A stretch of 64,000 nucleotides of DNA from DATGJX01 sp963830545. GTDB taxonomy: Bacteria; Vulcanimicrobiota; Vulcanimicrobiia; Vulcanimicrobiales; Vulcanimicrobiaceae. Below, in pieces: positions 25,877 through 34,637 of this stretch. Position numbers and translations under genes: made by a program. Under the pieces are notes generated by a model. That model searched no databases, had not been told where the DNA came from, and saw nothing but the letters and a program-made list of their open reading frames with translations. The stretch is from contig CAWHMK010000001.1 of the NCBI GenBank assembly GCA_963830545.1, positions 1,550,001 to 1,614,000 of the forward strand, given 5' to 3'. Numbering within the stretch: the stretch's first letter is position 1; each line of letters starts with the position of its first letter.

Positions 25877-27532
25877 ATGGCTGCCAAAGAACTCGTATTT
25901 GACGAAACCGCCCGCCGTTCACTCGAGCGCGGCGCGAACATGCTGGCCGACGCCGTCAGAGTGACGCTCGGACCGAAAGGACGCAACGTCGTCCTCGACA
26001 AGAAATTCGGCTCGCCGACGATCACCAACGACGGCGTGACGATCGCAAAAGAAATCGAACTCTCCAATGCGTTCGAAAACATGGGCGCACAGCTCGTGAA
26101 GGAAGTCGCCTCGAAGACCAACGACGTCGCCGGCGACGGTACGACGACCGCGACGGTGCTCGCGCAGGCGATCATCCGTGAAGGGCTGCGCAATGTGACC
26201 GCCGGTTCGAACCCGCTGCTGATCAAGCGCGGCATCGAGAAGGCCGTGGAAATCGCGGTCGGCGAGATGGAACGTTTCGTTCAAAAGGTCGACACCAAAG
26301 AAAAGATCGCGCAGGTCGCTTCGATCTCCGCGAACGACAAAGAGATCGGCGAACTCATCGCCGACGCGATGGAGAAGGTCGGTAAAGACGGCGTCATCAC
26401 GGTCGAAGAATCGAAATCGATGAAGACCGAAGTCGAGACCAAAGAAGGCATGCAGTTCGACAAGGGCTACATCTCGCCGTACATGGTCACCGATTCCGAG
26501 CGCATGGAAGCGGTGCTGAGCGATCCGTTCATCCTCGTGACCGAGCGCAAGATCTCCGCAATCGCCGACATCCTGCCGCTGCTCGAGAAGATCGTGCAGG
26601 TACAGAAGCCGCTGCTGATCATCGCCGAAGACGTCGAAGGCGAAGCCCTCGCGACGCTCGTGGTGAACAAACTGCGCGGCACGTTCACGACCGTTGCGGT
26701 CAAGGCGCCGGGATTCGGCGACCGCCGCAAAGAGATGCTCAAGGACATCGCGACCCTTACCGGTGCGACCGTCGTGAGCGAAGAGCTCGGCCTAAAACTC
26801 GACAAAGTTACGCCGGATCTCCTCGGTAAAGCCAAGACCGTCAAGGTCACCAAGGACGAAACGACGATCGTCGATGGTTCCGGCAAAGAGGCCGACATCA
26901 AAGGCCGCATCGAGATGATCAAAAAGCAGGTCGAAGAAACCGACAGCGATTTCGATCGTGAGAAGCTGCAAGAGCGTCTGGCCAAGCTGTCCGGCGGCGT
27001 TGCAGTCATCCAAGTCGGCGCTGCGACCGAAACCGAACTCAAAGAAAAGAAGCACCGCATCGAAGACGCGCTCAGCGCAACGCGCGCGGCCGTTCAAGAA
27101 GGCATGATTCCGGGCGGCGGGTCATCGCTCGTGCACGCGGTCAAGGCCATCGAGAAGTACGTTCCGCCCTCGACCAACGGTCACGCTTCGACGATTGCCG
27201 ACGAGAAGATCGGCATCGAGATCGTGCGCAAGGCGCTCGAAGAGCCCCTTCGCCAGATCGCGTACAACGCCGGCTACGAAGGTTCGGTTGAAGTGAACCG
27301 CGTCAAAAGCGAGAGCGCGCCCAAGGGCTTCGATGCCATGACCGGCGAGATCGTCGACATGTTCAAGTCCGGCATCGTCGAGCCGTTCAAAGTCACGCGT
27401 TCCGCGCTGCAGAACGCTGCGTCGATCGGATCGCTGATTCTCACGACCGAAACGCTGATCGCCGACAAACCCGAGCCGAAGAAAGAGTCCGCGATGCCGG
27501 GCGGCGGCATGGGCGGCTACGACATGATGTAA
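25877..27532 (+). CDS. groL: Chaperonin GroEL
   Basis: A 551-residue 60-kDa chaperonin. Visible are VTLGPKGRNVVLDKKFGSP, the ATP-binding VAGDGTTTATVLAQ, the family signature AVQEGMIPGGGSSLVHAV (slightly variant), and the flexible Gly-Met-rich C-terminal tail GGGMGGYDMM. It works with GroES to fold cytosolic proteins and participates in HrcA feedback. It is followed by a rho-independent terminator. Confidence 0.98.
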   Translation: MAAKELVFDETARRSLERGANMLADAVRVTLGPKGRNVVLDKKFGSPTITNDGVTIAKEIELSNAFENMGAQLVKEVASKTNDVAGDGTTTATVLAQAIIREGLRNVTAGSNPLLIKRGIEKAVEIAVGEMERFVQKVDTKEKIAQVASISANDKEIGELIADAMEKVGKDGVITVEESKSMKTEVETKEGMQFDKGYISPYMVTDSERMEAVLSDPFILVTERKISAIADILPLLEKIVQVQKPLLIIAEDVEGEALATLVVNKLRGTFTTVAVKAPGFGDRRKEMLKDIATLTGATVVSEELGLKLDKVTPDLLGKAKTVKVTKDETTIVDGSGKEADIKGRIEMIKKQVEETDSDFDREKLQERLAKLSGGVAVIQVGAATETELKEKKHRIEDALSATRAAVQEGMIPGGGSSLVHAVKAIEKYVPPSTNGHASTIADEKIGIEIVRKALEEPLRQIAYNAGYEGSVEVNRVKSESAPKGFDAMTGEIVDMFKSGIVEPFKVTRSALQNAASIGSLILTTETLIADKPEPKKESAMPGGGMGGYDMM

Positions 27533-27560
27533 TTCGCTTCGGCGAACGTCAACGAAAGAA

Positions 27561-27591
27561 ACGCCTCGGGCTTTGCACGGGGCGTTTTTTT
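27561..27591 (+). terminator. Rho-independent terminator after groEL
   Basis: An 8-bp stem (27561-27568 with 27578-27585, one T.G pair) and a 9-base loop are followed by seven T residues from 27585. It lies 29 bases after the groEL stop. The T tract overlaps the last codon of the convergent Lrp-type gene. Confidence 0.9.
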
Positions 27592-28039
27592 ATTTGCGAA
27601 GGCGCTGTACGAAGCCGAAACGCCGATCGGTTGCGATGATGCGGCTGTAAGTATCACGCGACAAACCGCCCGCGCGCAGCGCCTCGATGATGCGCTGCAG
27701 ATCCTGCTGATCTCGCGCGATGACCTCCAGCACCCAGTCGTAGCGGCCCGTCGTGACGAACGCGCGGACGACTCCGGGCGTTGCTGCTGCACGCGCCTCG
27801 AATTGCTCCGCGGTCGTCGTCGATTCCATCTTCACTTCGATCAGCGCGTGAAGCGTGAGACCGAACGCAGCCGGATCGATTTCGGCGGTGAACTGCCGGA
27901 TGACGCCGCGCTCCTGGAGCCGTCGTACGCGCTCGGCAACGGCATTGGCGCTCAGCGAGACGCGCTCGGCCAAGTCCTTGTACGAAATCCGAGCGTCGCG
28001 GGCGAGCTCGCTGAGGATATCTCGGTCGGTTTGGTCCAT
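27590..28039 (-). CDS. Lrp/AsnC family transcriptional regulator
   Basis: A 149-residue regulator. The N-terminal winged helix reads QTDRDILSELARDARISYKD then LSANAVAERVRRLQERGVI. The C-terminal RAM domain (VKMESTTTAEQFEARAA, TGRYDWVLEVIARD) binds amino acids and drives oligomerisation. Target unknown; it is divergent from an S41 peptidase gene whose start region carries a perfect inverted repeat, a candidate site. Its stop lies inside the groEL terminator. Confidence 0.93.
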   Translation of the reverse strand: MDQTDRDILSELARDARISYKDLAERVSLSANAVAERVRRLQERGVIRQFTAEIDPAAFGLTLHALIEVKMESTTTAEQFEARAAATPGVVRAFVTTGRYDWVLEVIARDQQDLQRIIEALRAGGLSRDTYSRIIATDRRFGFVQRLRK

Positions 28040-28108
28040 CGCCGCGTTTTCTTCGGCGCGAACCCGCTTGGGCCCTTAGAATCCGCATGTACCGCGCCGG
28101 GCTGTGCC

Positions 28109-28128
28109 GTATCATCGAAACATGATAC
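28109..28128. promoter_or_regulatory. Inverted repeat over the S41 peptidase start
   Basis: A perfect 7-bp inverted repeat, GTATCAT and ATGATAC separated by CGAAAC. The right arm contains the ATG start codon of the peptidase gene. The left arm also reads TATCAT, a good -10 box about 7 bases before the ATG, so the transcript may be leaderless. It lies between the peptidase and the divergent Lrp-type regulator and is a candidate operator. Confidence 0.5.
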
Positions 28129-29126
28129 ACGCGCTGCTTCTCGCCGCCGCGGCAATACTGTCTCCGGCGCAAATAACTTCGATGCTTGCATCAGCCGAGA
28201 CGGCGCTTCACGACTACGTCTTCCCGGAGGTGGGCGCCAAGACGATTGCAATGCTGCGAGCGAATACGCCGCGTTACGAACGGCTTGCCGATGCGAAGGC
28301 GTTCGTCGCCGCCGTCAACGCCGATCTCTTTGAGTCCACGCGCGACAAGCACGTGCGCGTTGCGTATCCGTTCGACACGGCACTCCTCGGACAATCGCAG
28401 ACGAGCCAAACGCAAGGTCATCGATTGGAAGTGCTCGACAATTACGGCTTCCGCGAAGTGCGCCGGTTGCCGGGCAACGTCGGCTATCTCGATTTCGGAT
28501 ATTTTTCCAACGACGCCGGCGCCGCGCAAGTCATAGAGGGCGCGATGCGGTTCATCTCCGCAACCGACGCGTTCATCATCGACCTGCGTCACAACGGCGG
28601 CGGTAGCCCGCGCGCGGCCGAGACGCTGGAGGCATACTTCTTCGACCAGCCGCAGCAAATCACGTCGATCGTTTGGCGCGATCCGAAAACCGGAAAGACG
28701 AGCGAAGTACAGCAGTACACGGCCGCAACCGTTCCCGGACCGCTTTATCTGAGTAAACCGGTGTACTTGCTCACCGGCCCGCGTACCTTCTCGTGCGCCG
28801 AGCAGTTCGTGTACGATCTGCACAACCTCAAACGCGTGACTACCGTCGGTGAAACGACGGGCGGCGGAGCAAATCCCGGTGATTTCCATGCCATCGGCGC
28901 GCAATTTGCAATTTTCGTTCCGGATGGGCGTGCCTACAGCAATGTAACGAAGCGGAATTGGGAAGGGACAGGCATCGCGCCGGACGTGGCCGCATCCGCC
29001 GGTACCGCGTTCGAGCGCGCGTATACCCTCGCTCTGCACGACGTGCAAAAGCGCGATAAGAACGCAGACGTGCAAGACGAAGTCTCGCAAGCACTTTCGA
29101 ATCCGGCCAAGGCGCTCGAGCCATGA
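28122..29126 (+). CDS. S41 family peptidase (IRBP/Tsp-like)
   Basis: A 334-residue secreted serine peptidase of family S41. A signal peptide (MIHALLLAAAAILSPAQ) is followed by the IRBP-type N-terminal helical domain and the core: VGYLDFGYFSND, IDLRHNGGGSPRAAETL, VYLLTGPRTFSCAEQFVYDL with the nucleophile Ser, and GETTGGGANPGDFHAIG. No PDZ domain is apparent, as in IRBP-like members. An upstream in-frame GTG (28104) is possible. The stop overlaps the next gene by ATGA, suggesting a two-gene operon of secreted hydrolases. Confidence 0.9.
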   Translation: MIHALLLAAAAILSPAQITSMLASAETALHDYVFPEVGAKTIAMLRANTPRYERLADAKAFVAAVNADLFESTRDKHVRVAYPFDTALLGQSQTSQTQGHRLEVLDNYGFREVRRLPGNVGYLDFGYFSNDAGAAQVIEGAMRFISATDAFIIDLRHNGGGSPRAAETLEAYFFDQPQQITSIVWRDPKTGKTSEVQQYTAATVPGPLYLSKPVYLLTGPRTFSCAEQFVYDLHNLKRVTTVGETTGGGANPGDFHAIGAQFAIFVPDGRAYSNVTKRNWEGTGIAPDVAASAGTAFERAYTLALHDVQKRDKNADVQDEVSQALSNPAKALEP

Positions 29127-30547
29127 AACTCATCGCCTGGTTCGGCATCCCGATTCTTGCAGCGGGGTTCGCGTTCGCGAATGCCGCGCCGCCCGCACCA
29201 GCTATCCCGGCCACGCCGGCGGGACGCGTACTCAGCGCTTTTCTCACTGCATTCAACAGCGGCAATCGGGATCGGATGCGCAAGTTCATGCTGCAGTACG
29301 AGCCCTCGAACCTCAAGCGCCTGGATGACGACATGGGATTGCGCGCGATGACGGGCGGCTTCGACCTGCGCGAAATCGAAACGTCGGCGGCGAGCGTCCT
29401 AACGGCGCTCGTACAAGAGCGCGATTCCGATAATTTCGCGCGGCTCACGCTGCGCATCGAAACGCTTCCCGAACGCCACGTCGCGATTGGCCTGGAACTC
29501 ACGCAGCGCCCGCCGGAATTTGCGCTCCCGCACCTCTCGCAGACGCAGCTGCTTGACGCGCTGCAGCAGCGTCTGCAGAGTCAAACCGCCGCCGGAACGT
29601 TTTCCGGTGCGGTGCTCGTCGCCAAAGACGGCAAATCGGTGTTCGAACGTGCGTACGGCTTGGCGAATCGCGCCCAGAAGTTGCCGAACACGGTCGATAC
29701 GCGGTTTCGCATCGGTTCGATGAACAAGATGTTCACCGCCGTCGCAGTAATGCAACTGGTGCAGGCCGGAAAGATAAGCCTGGACGCGCCGCTGGGAACC
29801 TACTTGCCGGCGTATCCCAACCGGACGCTTTCATCCGGCGTGACGATTCGCGAACTGCTTACACACACCGGCGGCACCGGCGACATCTTCGGTCCGGCGT
29901 TCGACAAGAACCGGTTACGCTTGCGAACGCTCGGAGATTACATCGATTTGTACGGCAGCCGTCCTGCGGAGTTCAAGCCGGGAAGCCGTTGGGAATATAG
30001 TAATTACGGCTTCATCCTGCTGGGTGCGGTCATCGAGAAGGTCAGCGGCCAAAGCTACTATGACTACGTGCAGGAACATATTTACGCCCCCGCAGGCATG
30101 ACGTCGACGGGTTCGCTGCCGGAAAACGCAGAGGTTCCAAATCGAAGCGTAGGATACACGCAAACGCAAAACGGCAGCCTGCAGCCCAATACCGGCACGC
30201 TGCCGTATCGCGGAACGTCCGCGGGAGGCGGCTATTCAACGGTGGGCGATTTGCTCAGGTTTGCAAACGCCCTCGAAGAGCATGAACTGCTGAGCGCACA
30301 GTACACCGAAATGACGACGTCCGGGAAAGTTGCCACGCCCGGCGGCGGCAGCTACGGATTCGGATTCGGCGAAAGCGTCATCAACGGAACTCGGTGCTTC
30401 GGACACAACGGCGGCGCACCAGGCATGAACGGCGATCTCGAGATCTGTCCCGCTTCGGGATATGTGGTTGCGGTGTTGTCAAATTTGGATCCGCCGGCAG
30501 CCGGGCGCATATCGGACTTCATCACGAACCGGCTGCCGTCGAAATAA
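29123..30547 (+). CDS. Beta-lactamase-fold serine hydrolase (class C/DD-peptidase type)
   Basis: A 474-residue exported protein. Signal peptide to about residue 24 (ILAAGFAFANAAP); an N-terminal domain of about 130 residues (TAFNSGNRDRMRKFML) resembling accessory domains of this group; then the beta-lactamase/PBP-C fold. Catalytic motifs are SxxK in IGSMNKMFTAVA, YxN in YSNYGFILLG and HxG-like GHNGGAPGMNG. Members are esterases, D-aminopeptidases or peptidoglycan hydrolases; true beta-lactamase activity is not implied. Coupled to the S41 peptidase. Confidence 0.9.
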   Translation: MKLIAWFGIPILAAGFAFANAAPPAPAIPATPAGRVLSAFLTAFNSGNRDRMRKFMLQYEPSNLKRLDDDMGLRAMTGGFDLREIETSAASVLTALVQERDSDNFARLTLRIETLPERHVAIGLELTQRPPEFALPHLSQTQLLDALQQRLQSQTAAGTFSGAVLVAKDGKSVFERAYGLANRAQKLPNTVDTRFRIGSMNKMFTAVAVMQLVQAGKISLDAPLGTYLPAYPNRTLSSGVTIRELLTHTGGTGDIFGPAFDKNRLRLRTLGDYIDLYGSRPAEFKPGSRWEYSNYGFILLGAVIEKVSGQSYYDYVQEHIYAPAGMTSTGSLPENAEVPNRSVGYTQTQNGSLQPNTGTLPYRGTSAGGGYSTVGDLLRFANALEEHELLSAQYTEMTTSGKVATPGGGSYGFGFGESVINGTRCFGHNGGAPGMNGDLEICPASGYVVAVLSNLDPPAAGRISDFITNRLPSK

Positions 30548-30549
30548 GG

Positions 30550-30975
30550 CTACGCTGCCGCCGCGACCGCTTTCTTGCGCCAAGCGCCCGCGATTGCTCC
30601 CATGATTGCCATGCCGATGACGACGTACCCGGTGTTGATCGCCCAGAGCGCGAGCGGCCGGGCTTCGTAGATGTACATCACGCCGAGCATCGTGCCGAAG
30701 ACGCCCAGGCCGATGAAGATGCCGAATTCTATCCCGTGGCGCGCGGGATTGGGGTTGGTCGTGTCCGCGAGCGCGATGGCGACCACGTACGCAAGGGCCC
30801 AGCCCAGAATGAACGACCCGACGAACATCGGCGTCATACCGGATGTGGAAGAGACGGTGTGCCCCGCCAGCGACATCCAAATACGGCCGAAAAGCGCGTC
30901 GTACCAGACCCACCCCAAGATAAAGAACGCGATCGCGGAAACGAAAACCGCCAAGTGATTGATGCGAGAGCTCAT
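30550..30975 (-). CDS. DUF1761 family membrane protein
   Basis: A 141-residue integral membrane protein with four predicted segments (AVFVSAIAFFILGWVWYDALF, GSFILGWALAYVVAIAL, GIFIGLGVFGTMLGVMYIYE, INTGYVVIGMAIMGAIAG). The GWVWYDALFG motif near the N-terminus is typical of DUF1761. Start ATG at 30975 chosen because AGGAGGA lies five bases upstream; two upstream methionines are less likely. Function unknown. Convergent with the hydrolase gene, two bases between stops. Confidence 0.85.
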   Translation of the reverse strand: MSSRINHLAVFVSAIAFFILGWVWYDALFGRIWMSLAGHTVSSTSGMTPMFVGSFILGWALAYVVAIALADTTNPNPARHGIEFGIFIGLGVFGTMLGVMYIYEARPLALWAINTGYVVIGMAIMGAIAGAWRKKAVAAAA

Positions 30976-31121
30976 GGACATCCTCCTGAACAACGCAAGG
31001 TACCGAATGCTTCGGCGTCAGCGGATTGGCGCCTGGAGTAGGCGAGCATGGGCCGGAATTACCGGAGGGCCCCATCGACGCGCGGAAAAGAGCCAGGGTC
31101 TCGGAGTAGATGGAGGTCTTC

Positions 31122-31601
31122 ATGCGACTATTCGTGCTGGCCCTCGCGGCCGCTTTCGTGCTGGCGGGGTGTTCCTCGCAAAAGAAGGTGTACTCCGGCA
31201 ACGGTACCACCGTAACGACCGATTCGAATCAAAAAACCGTGACGGTGCAGAGCAGCGAAGGCACCATGACGATGGGCAAAGGCGTGGTCGACGCGGCGAA
31301 ACTCGGCGTGCCGCTCTACGCGGGAGCGACGCAGGACGAAGGCGCTCTTTCCGTGACCGGCGCGCGGGGATCGGCGCAGATGGCCACCTTCACGACCTCG
31401 GATCCGTTCGAAAAAGTGTACGGTTTTTACAAGAGCAAGATGCCGGCCGGGTCGGAAAAGATGAAGGTGGAGCAAGGCGATTCTTCCGTGGCGGAATTCG
31501 TAACCGGCAGCGGCAAGCCGGGTGAAGCCCAAACGATGGTGATGATCGGACGCAAGGCCGGCAAGACGTCCATCGTTATCACGAAGGGCAACGAGCCGTA
31601 A
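31122..31601 (+). CDS. Putative lipoprotein
   Basis: A 159-residue lipoprotein: signal MRLFVLALAAAFVLAGC with the lipobox LAGC. The mature part has a Ser/Thr-rich stretch (GNGTTVTTDSNQKTVTVQ) and a compact domain (LGVPLYAGATQDEGALSV, FEKVYGFYKSKMPAGSEK) resembling small bacterial domains in which a predicted difference curve tracks protein Y-F-Y-K-x-K-M-P repeats. I cannot name a family. GGAGG lies about six bases before the ATG. Confidence 0.75.
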   Translation: MRLFVLALAAAFVLAGCSSQKKVYSGNGTTVTTDSNQKTVTVQSSEGTMTMGKGVVDAAKLGVPLYAGATQDEGALSVTGARGSAQMATFTTSDPFEKVYGFYKSKMPAGSEKMKVEQGDSSVAEFVTGSGKPGEAQTMVMIGRKAGKTSIVITKGNEP

Positions 31602-31682
31602 CCCGGCGGCCGCTTGCGTGGGGGGTAGCGTTCGCGGGAACAACGTAGCCGATCACTTCTTTTTTGTGAGGCAAACAGCTTG

Positions 31683-32204
31683 ATGAAGCATTCGAAAGTC
31701 GTTTTGACCACCGGCGCGCTGGGGTTGGCGCTCGCGCTCGCGGCCTGCGGAGGCGGCGGCGGAAACAACAACCAGAACGCAGGCAACAACGCGGGCCAAA
31801 GCGGAAACAGCGGCTCGCAGCAGGTCAAGCAAATGAACCCGCTCCACGTGGCGCACAACGCGATGGCCGGGCACAGCCTGCAGATCAACATGGGCCAGCA
31901 AAACAATTCCGGGCAGGCCGGCAACGCCAGCGTCACCGACGTCAAGGGCGGGGTGACCGTGGCGATCCACATCAAGTCCGAGCCGAAAGGCGCTTCCGAG
32001 CCCGCGCACATCCACCAAGGCACGTGCACCAAACTCAATCCGGCACCATGGAAGCCGCTCAATCCGGTCGTCAACGGACAGTCGATGACCCACCTTACCG
32101 GTGTGACCGTTGGGGAACTCAAGAAGGCGAAATACGCGATCAACGTTCACAAGAGCGCGAACGACCTGAAGACCTACGTGTCCTGCGGAGACCTCGAGCT
32201 CTAA
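31683..32204 (+). CDS. Putative lipoprotein
   Basis: A 173-residue lipoprotein with signal LTTGALGLALALAAC and a poly-Gly, Asn- and Gln-rich linker after the lipobox. The C-terminal domain contains AHIHQGTCTKLNPAPWKPL and YAINVHKSANDLKTYVSCG: a His-rich beta sandwich with two cysteines, similar in outline to CHRD or superoxide-dismutase-like surface domains. Whether it binds metal is unknown. A TTG one codon upstream is also in frame. Confidence 0.75.
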   Translation: MKHSKVVLTTGALGLALALAACGGGGGNNNQNAGNNAGQSGNSGSQQVKQMNPLHVAHNAMAGHSLQINMGQQNNSGQAGNASVTDVKGGVTVAIHIKSEPKGASEPAHIHQGTCTKLNPAPWKPLNPVVNGQSMTHLTGVTVGELKKAKYAINVHKSANDLKTYVSCGDLEL

Positions 32205-32264
32205 CCTGGTAACCCCGTATTCATTCCGGCCACCGCGCGGCTTGTGCCGTGCGGCGGCCGCGCT

Positions 32265-32292
32265 TTGCATTCGTTCGCCCCGGCGTTATACT
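32265..32292 (+). promoter_or_regulatory. Sigma70-type promoter
   Basis: TTGCAT at 32265-32270, 16 bases, TATACT at 32287-32292. It precedes the small secreted protein gene at 32315, which has GGAGG about nine bases before its ATG. Confidence 0.7.
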
Positions 32293-32314
32293 TTGAGCGA
32301 GGAGGCGAACGCTC

Positions 32315-32737
32315 ATGACCAACCGGCATGCAGCAGCGGCGCTCCCGATGCTGATCCTGCTGTTTCTGGCAGTCTCGCCGCTCCCGGTACGAGCAGCGGG
32401 CGGCACCAGCGAACTCTTGGCCGCTGTAAAAAACGTCTCGAGCGAATCGGATAAATTCCGTTCGCTCATGAGCAATCTCGACGCCAGCCAATTTCACGTC
32501 GTAAACGCGCAGACCGTGATGTCCGCGCAAGACGAAAGCGCGTACAAGGCCGCCCTGCGCAAGAATGCGTCGAGCATCGCGGACCTGCGCGATACGCTCA
32601 ACCACACAACCCTTACGGGAACGGATGGCGTGGTGACGACTCTGCGGAAAGTTCTCTTACGCGAGAACGTTTCAATCGATCAGGTGATCGGCGTGCATGT
32701 CGGCGGCGACGGACAGATTACGCTGTTCTATCAGTAG
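32315..32737 (+). CDS. Small secreted protein
   Basis: A 140-residue protein with signal peptide (LPMLILLFLAVSPLPVRAAG). The mature region is mainly alpha helical and polar (LLAAVKNVSSESDKFRSLM, YKAALRKNASSIADLRDTL) and ends in a short strand (IGVHVGGDGQITLFYQ). No family recognised. It has its own promoter and converges on the next lipoprotein gene with one base between stops. Confidence 0.7.
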   Translation: MTNRHAAAALPMLILLFLAVSPLPVRAAGGTSELLAAVKNVSSESDKFRSLMSNLDASQFHVVNAQTVMSAQDESAYKAALRKNASSIADLRDTLNHTTLTGTDGVVTTLRKVLLRENVSIDQVIGVHVGGDGQITLFYQ

Positions 32738-32738
32738 G

Positions 32739-33215
32739 CTACCAGTACGACCATTGCCCGCGCAGGTCGCGCTCCGCTCCGTCACGCGTTTGCGAGATGA
32801 GCGTCGAGGTGAGCGCGCTCACGTGCGCGGGCGGCTGCAGTGCGTGCATGATGCGGTACCCTTCGGCGAGCAAACGGTTTGCACGCTGCTGTTGCGCAGC
32901 TTGGTGGGCGAGTTCGGCTGCGACCACGAGTGCGTTCGCGCCGCGCCAGCGATCGCCGAAGCGCTGCGCCGCGGAGCTTTCGGTTCCGGAGCACCGCAGG
33001 GAAACGCGCGCAGATTGCTCCGCTACGCGCGAAGCCCGTGCGTAGTGGTGCGACGAAATGCTGTCGACGTTTTGCGCGATGAGCGAATCGGCGCGCGCGC
33101 TGCAAGGCGTGCTCACCGATAGGGTTACGTGACGCGCAGGCGACGCGGCGCAGGCGCTTAGTCCGGCCGCTGCTAACGCTGCGGCAATGCGCAATGCGCG
33201 GCTTCCCATTGTCAT
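32739..33215 (-). CDS. Putative lipoprotein, helical
   Basis: A 158-residue protein with signal MTMGSRALRIAAALAAAGLSAC; LSAC is a lipobox. The start is set by GGGGAGG about 10 bases upstream of ATG 33215. The mature part is helical (YARASRVAEQSARVSL, ANALVVAAELAHQAAQQQRA), possibly TPR-like but without a clear repeat. Downstream of the permease on the same strand. Function unknown. Confidence 0.7.
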   Translation of the reverse strand: MTMGSRALRIAAALAAAGLSACAASPARHVTLSVSTPCSARADSLIAQNVDSISSHHYARASRVAEQSARVSLRCSGTESSAAQRFGDRWRGANALVVAAELAHQAAQQQRANRLLAEGYRIMHALQPPAHVSALTSTLISQTRDGAERDLRGQWSYW

Positions 33216-33252
33216 GGTGACGTGACCTCCCCTTTGGCCAAAAACACCGTGG

Positions 33253-34599
33253 TTAAGGATTCCCGGACGCTTGCTCGGATAAACCTTCCGCGGACCGCGC
33301 AAGGAACAGGTAGTAGATAGGAATCGCTACTAGTAGCGCTCCCAGCGACCACGCCGCTCCCTGCGGCGAAGAAATATAGGTCGTAAGCACTACTGCGACG
33401 GTGATGACGAAGAACAAGGCCGTCGTAAACGGATGCAGCGGAATGCAGAAGCCGGGCGCCCTGCGTCCCGCGCGGAGATCGCGAGCGCGAAATACGAATA
33501 CCGCAATCGCCGCGAGCGCGAAGAAAACGTAATCGATGCCGATGACGTAGTTCAGGATCTGCTCGTAGCCTTTCAAGAACGTGATTGCGATTGCGAAGGC
33601 GCCTTGCAGCGCGATTGCAATTACCGGCACGCGCGTCCTCGGATGAAGCCAGGCGATTTGGCGGAAAAACAAACGGTCCTGCGCCATTGCGTGGTAGACG
33701 CGGGGCGAGGTCAAGATTTGATTGCTCAAAAAACCGAGCGTCGAGAGCGCGATGAGTGCGGCGATGAGCTGCGCACCGCGCGCGCCCATGAACGCGCGAA
33801 GCACTTCGGACGCGGGCGCCTCGGTGCGCATCAATCCCGAGGGTCCCAGCACGCGAAGGCACACGATGTTGACGAGCACGTACAGTGCGATGACTCCGCC
33901 GACGCCCCAGAGCATGCCGATCGGCAGCGTGCGTGTAGGATTCTTCAGTTCGCCCGTCATGAAACTCGACGTTTGCCAGCCGCTGTACGCAAAGAGCACG
34001 GCGATCATCGACACTGCCATTGCGCCGAGCAGCGTGAGCGAGGTGCCCGCGCTCGGTGCGGCAACCTGCGCGGCCGCGCTCGGATGCGCCAGTAATCCTG
34101 CCGCAATGAGGCCGCCGATTGCCCCGATCTTCAAAACCATGAAGAAGTTCTGCATGTTGCTGCCTTCGCGCACGCCCAGGCAATTCACGATCGTGAATAC
34201 TGCAAGGACCGCGAACGCGAGCAGCTGCGCGTCAAGGTGCAAACCGGTGAGCGGTTCGAAATATCCCGCGAACGTGAGTGCCGCCGCTGCCATTCCACCG
34301 CTCTGCGAAACGAGCAGCAGCGTCCATCCGTACATGAACGCCACGAGGGGATGGAACGCATCACGCATGTAGGCGTAGAGGCCGCCGTCGCTCGGGCGCC
34401 GCGCGGCAAGTTCCGCGAAAACGAAAGCGCCGAGCAGTGCGACGACGCCGCCGGCAATCCAGACGCTCATGATCGCCCAACCCGCGTGCACGCTTTTCGC
34501 AACGACCGACGGATTGCGGAAGATTCCCGATCCGATGATCCCGCCCATGACGATGAGGCCGGCATCGAAAGCGCCCAAACGCCGAGCAAGCTTGGCCAT
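33253..34599 (-). CDS. APC family amino acid permease
   Basis: A 448-residue transporter of the amino acid-polyamine-organocation superfamily with about 12 membrane segments. TM1 has the broken-helix motif GLIVMGGIIGSGIFRNP that binds the substrate amino group; other family text is ELAARRPSDGGLYAYMRDAF and SGWQTSSFMTGELKNPTRTLP. Substrate not predictable. An in-frame TTG at 34617 is an alternative start. It is divergent from the PhzF gene with 38 bases between starts. Confidence 0.9.
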   Translation of the reverse strand: MAKLARRLGAFDAGLIVMGGIIGSGIFRNPSVVAKSVHAGWAIMSVWIAGGVVALLGAFVFAELAARRPSDGGLYAYMRDAFHPLVAFMYGWTLLLVSQSGGMAAAALTFAGYFEPLTGLHLDAQLLAFAVLAVFTIVNCLGVREGSNMQNFFMVLKIGAIGGLIAAGLLAHPSAAAQVAAPSAGTSLTLLGAMAVSMIAVLFAYSGWQTSSFMTGELKNPTRTLPIGMLWGVGGVIALYVLVNIVCLRVLGPSGLMRTEAPASEVLRAFMGARGAQLIAALIALSTLGFLSNQILTSPRVYHAMAQDRLFFRQIAWLHPRTRVPVIAIALQGAFAIAITFLKGYEQILNYVIGIDYVFFALAAIAVFVFRARDLRAGRRAPGFCIPLHPFTTALFFVITVAVVLTTYISSPQGAAWSLGALLVAIPIYYLFLARSAEGLSEQASGNP

Positions 34600-34637
34600 G
34601 CAGGAGACTCGCTCCAATCAGTCCAGAATTCCTCCGC

